This document shows positions 63,267-64,000 of a stretch of DNA of 64,000 nt, in pieces. The first letter of the stretch is position 1. Each line of letters opens with the position of its first letter. The stretch is from Clostridiales bacterium. GTDB taxonomy: Bacteria > Bacillota > Clostridia > Lachnospirales > Lachnospiraceae. A program made the position numbers and the translations under genes. The stretch spans positions 1 to 64,000 of the forward strand of contig JAGZDD010000001.1 in the NCBI GenBank assembly GCA_018369015.1, read 5' to 3'. The notes under the pieces are model-generated. The model was not told the origin of the DNA, made no database searches, and was given only the letters and a program-made list of their open reading frames with translations.

Positions 63267-64000
63267 ATGGAAAAAAAGAATTATGTTGGTATTGGAATTA
63301 TTGGGTGCGGAACGATCAGCGATGTATATTTGACAAATATCACAAAGCATTACAACAATGTGAAAATTATTGCGTGTGCGGATATGTTTTTAGAAAAGGC
63401 AAAGGCTGCAAAGGAGAAGTACGGATTGCCAAAGGCATGTACCGTTGAGGAGCTTTTGGCAGACCCTGAAGTAGAGCTTGTTGTTAATCTTACAATTCCA
63501 GCGGCCCATTATGAAATTAACATGAAAGCATTGAACAGCGGAAAGCATGTGTACTGTGAAAAGCCGTTAGCGTTAAGTACAAAAGAGGCCAAAGCAACCG
63601 TGCTGCTGGCGAAAGAAAAAGGGCTTCTGGCATGCAGCGCACCAGATACATTCCTGGGGGCCGGTATACAGACCTGCCGCAAGCTGTTAGATGAAGGACG
63701 GGTCGGGAAGCCTATTGGATTTACTGCGAATATGGTTGCCCCGGGGCATGAATTGTGGCACCCGGCGCCGGAGTTTTATTATAAAAAGGGCGGCGGGCCA
63801 ATGATGGATATGGGGCCATATTATATTACGGCTCTTGTGTCTCTTTTGGGGCCGGTAAAGCGCGTATCTTGTATGGCTAAAATTTCCAGAGCAAAGCGAG
63901 AGATTCACGGTACAATGATGGACGTTGAGGTTCCCACACATTATGCGGGAATCATGGAGTTTTCCAGCGGTGTTATTGGAAATATAAATATGAGCTTTGA
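63267..64000 (+). CDS. Gfo/Idh/MocA-family dehydrogenase (N-terminal part)
   Basis: The first 244 or so residues of an NAD(P)-dependent sugar or inositol type dehydrogenase are present; the gene runs off the window edge. The nucleotide motif is GIGIIGCGTISDVYL, the catalytic lysine lies in CEKPLAL, and the substrate region has GGGPMMDMGPYYITALVSLL. This replaces the H-A-L-D of the copy at 46412, so substrate preference probably differs. AAAGGAGTTAG precedes the ATG. It is divergent from two TIM-barrel genes that likely act on its product. Confidence 0.9.
   Translation, partial: MEKKNYVGIGIIGCGTISDVYLTNITKHYNNVKIIACADMFLEKAKAAKEKYGLPKACTVEELLADPEVELVVNLTIPAAHYEINMKALNSGKHVYCEKPLALSTKEAKATVLLAKEKGLLACSAPDTFLGAGIQTCRKLLDEGRVGKPIGFTANMVAPGHELWHPAPEFYYKKGGGPMMDMGPYYITALVSLLGPVKRVSCMAKISRAKREIHGTMMDVEVPTHYAGIMEFSSGVIGNINMSF

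Overview
The window looks like the chromosomal replication-origin region of a strictly anaerobic, gut-type Firmicute, most likely a Lachnospiraceae member. This is inferred from three things: the gene order mnmG-mnmE-jag-yidC-yidD-rnpA-rpmH / oriC / dnaA-dnaN-yaaA-recF-gyrB-gyrA, moderate GC content, and flanking genes of types common in that family. Species cannot be read from the sequence. C-glycoside-degrading Lachnospiraceae such as Catenibacillus or Dorea-like isolates are candidates, as inference only.

Layout. 1-5098 (minus strand): tRNA-modification and membrane-insertion genes leading away from oriC. 5100-7790: two clusters of DnaA boxes on either side of dnaA (bipartite origin). 5866-14998 (plus): dnaA, dnaN, yaaA, recF, gyrB, gyrA. 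15000-16270: terminators, a decayed Rpn-type nuclease gene and a truncated promoter/start remnant. 16281-20525: locus 1, with an amidohydrolase, a C-glycoside deglycosidase-like pair (small beta subunit plus TIM-barrel alpha subunit) and an orphan sugar-binding lipoprotein. 20616-25124: surface-protein remnant, LysR regulator, ClC channel, DUF4143 ATPase and a 22-bp tandem repeat. 25162-31376 (minus): a PhlG/phloretin-hydrolase-like C-C hydrolase, two GPH-family symporters and a frameshifted AraC-GH39 regulator. 31548-36080: AraC regulator, acylphosphatase, cupin and a YesM/YesN two-component system. 36249-48851: locus 2, a 12.6-kb operon with ABC importer, two flavin oxidoreductases, GH3 glycosidase, Gfo/Idh/MocA dehydrogenase and a second deglycosidase-like pair. 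48910-56852: locus 3, with a sigma-54 activator facing a sigma-54 promoter that drives a cyclase-family hydrolase, a third deglycosidase-like pair and a second ABC importer. 56931-64000: two membrane proteins, a decayed choloylglycine-hydrolase-like gene, two more TIM-barrel isomerase/epimerase proteins and a divergent Gfo/Idh/MocA dehydrogenase cut by the window edge.

How the genes could work together (inference from known families). Glycosides enter through the ABC or GPH transporters. O-linked glucose is removed by GH3. C-linked sugars are oxidised at C3 by the Gfo/Idh/MocA enzyme (as DgpA does), and the C-C bond is then cut by TIM-barrel/DUF6379 complexes (as in DgpB-DgpC and DfgAB). The released aromatic aglycone could be reduced by the two flavoproteins and cleaved by the PhlG-like hydrolase. 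Three paralogous cleavage pairs, each with its own regulator or transporter setting, suggest a multi-substrate plant C-glycoside degradation island next to oriC. A family of palindromic intergenic elements recurs through the window, and several genes show recent decay.
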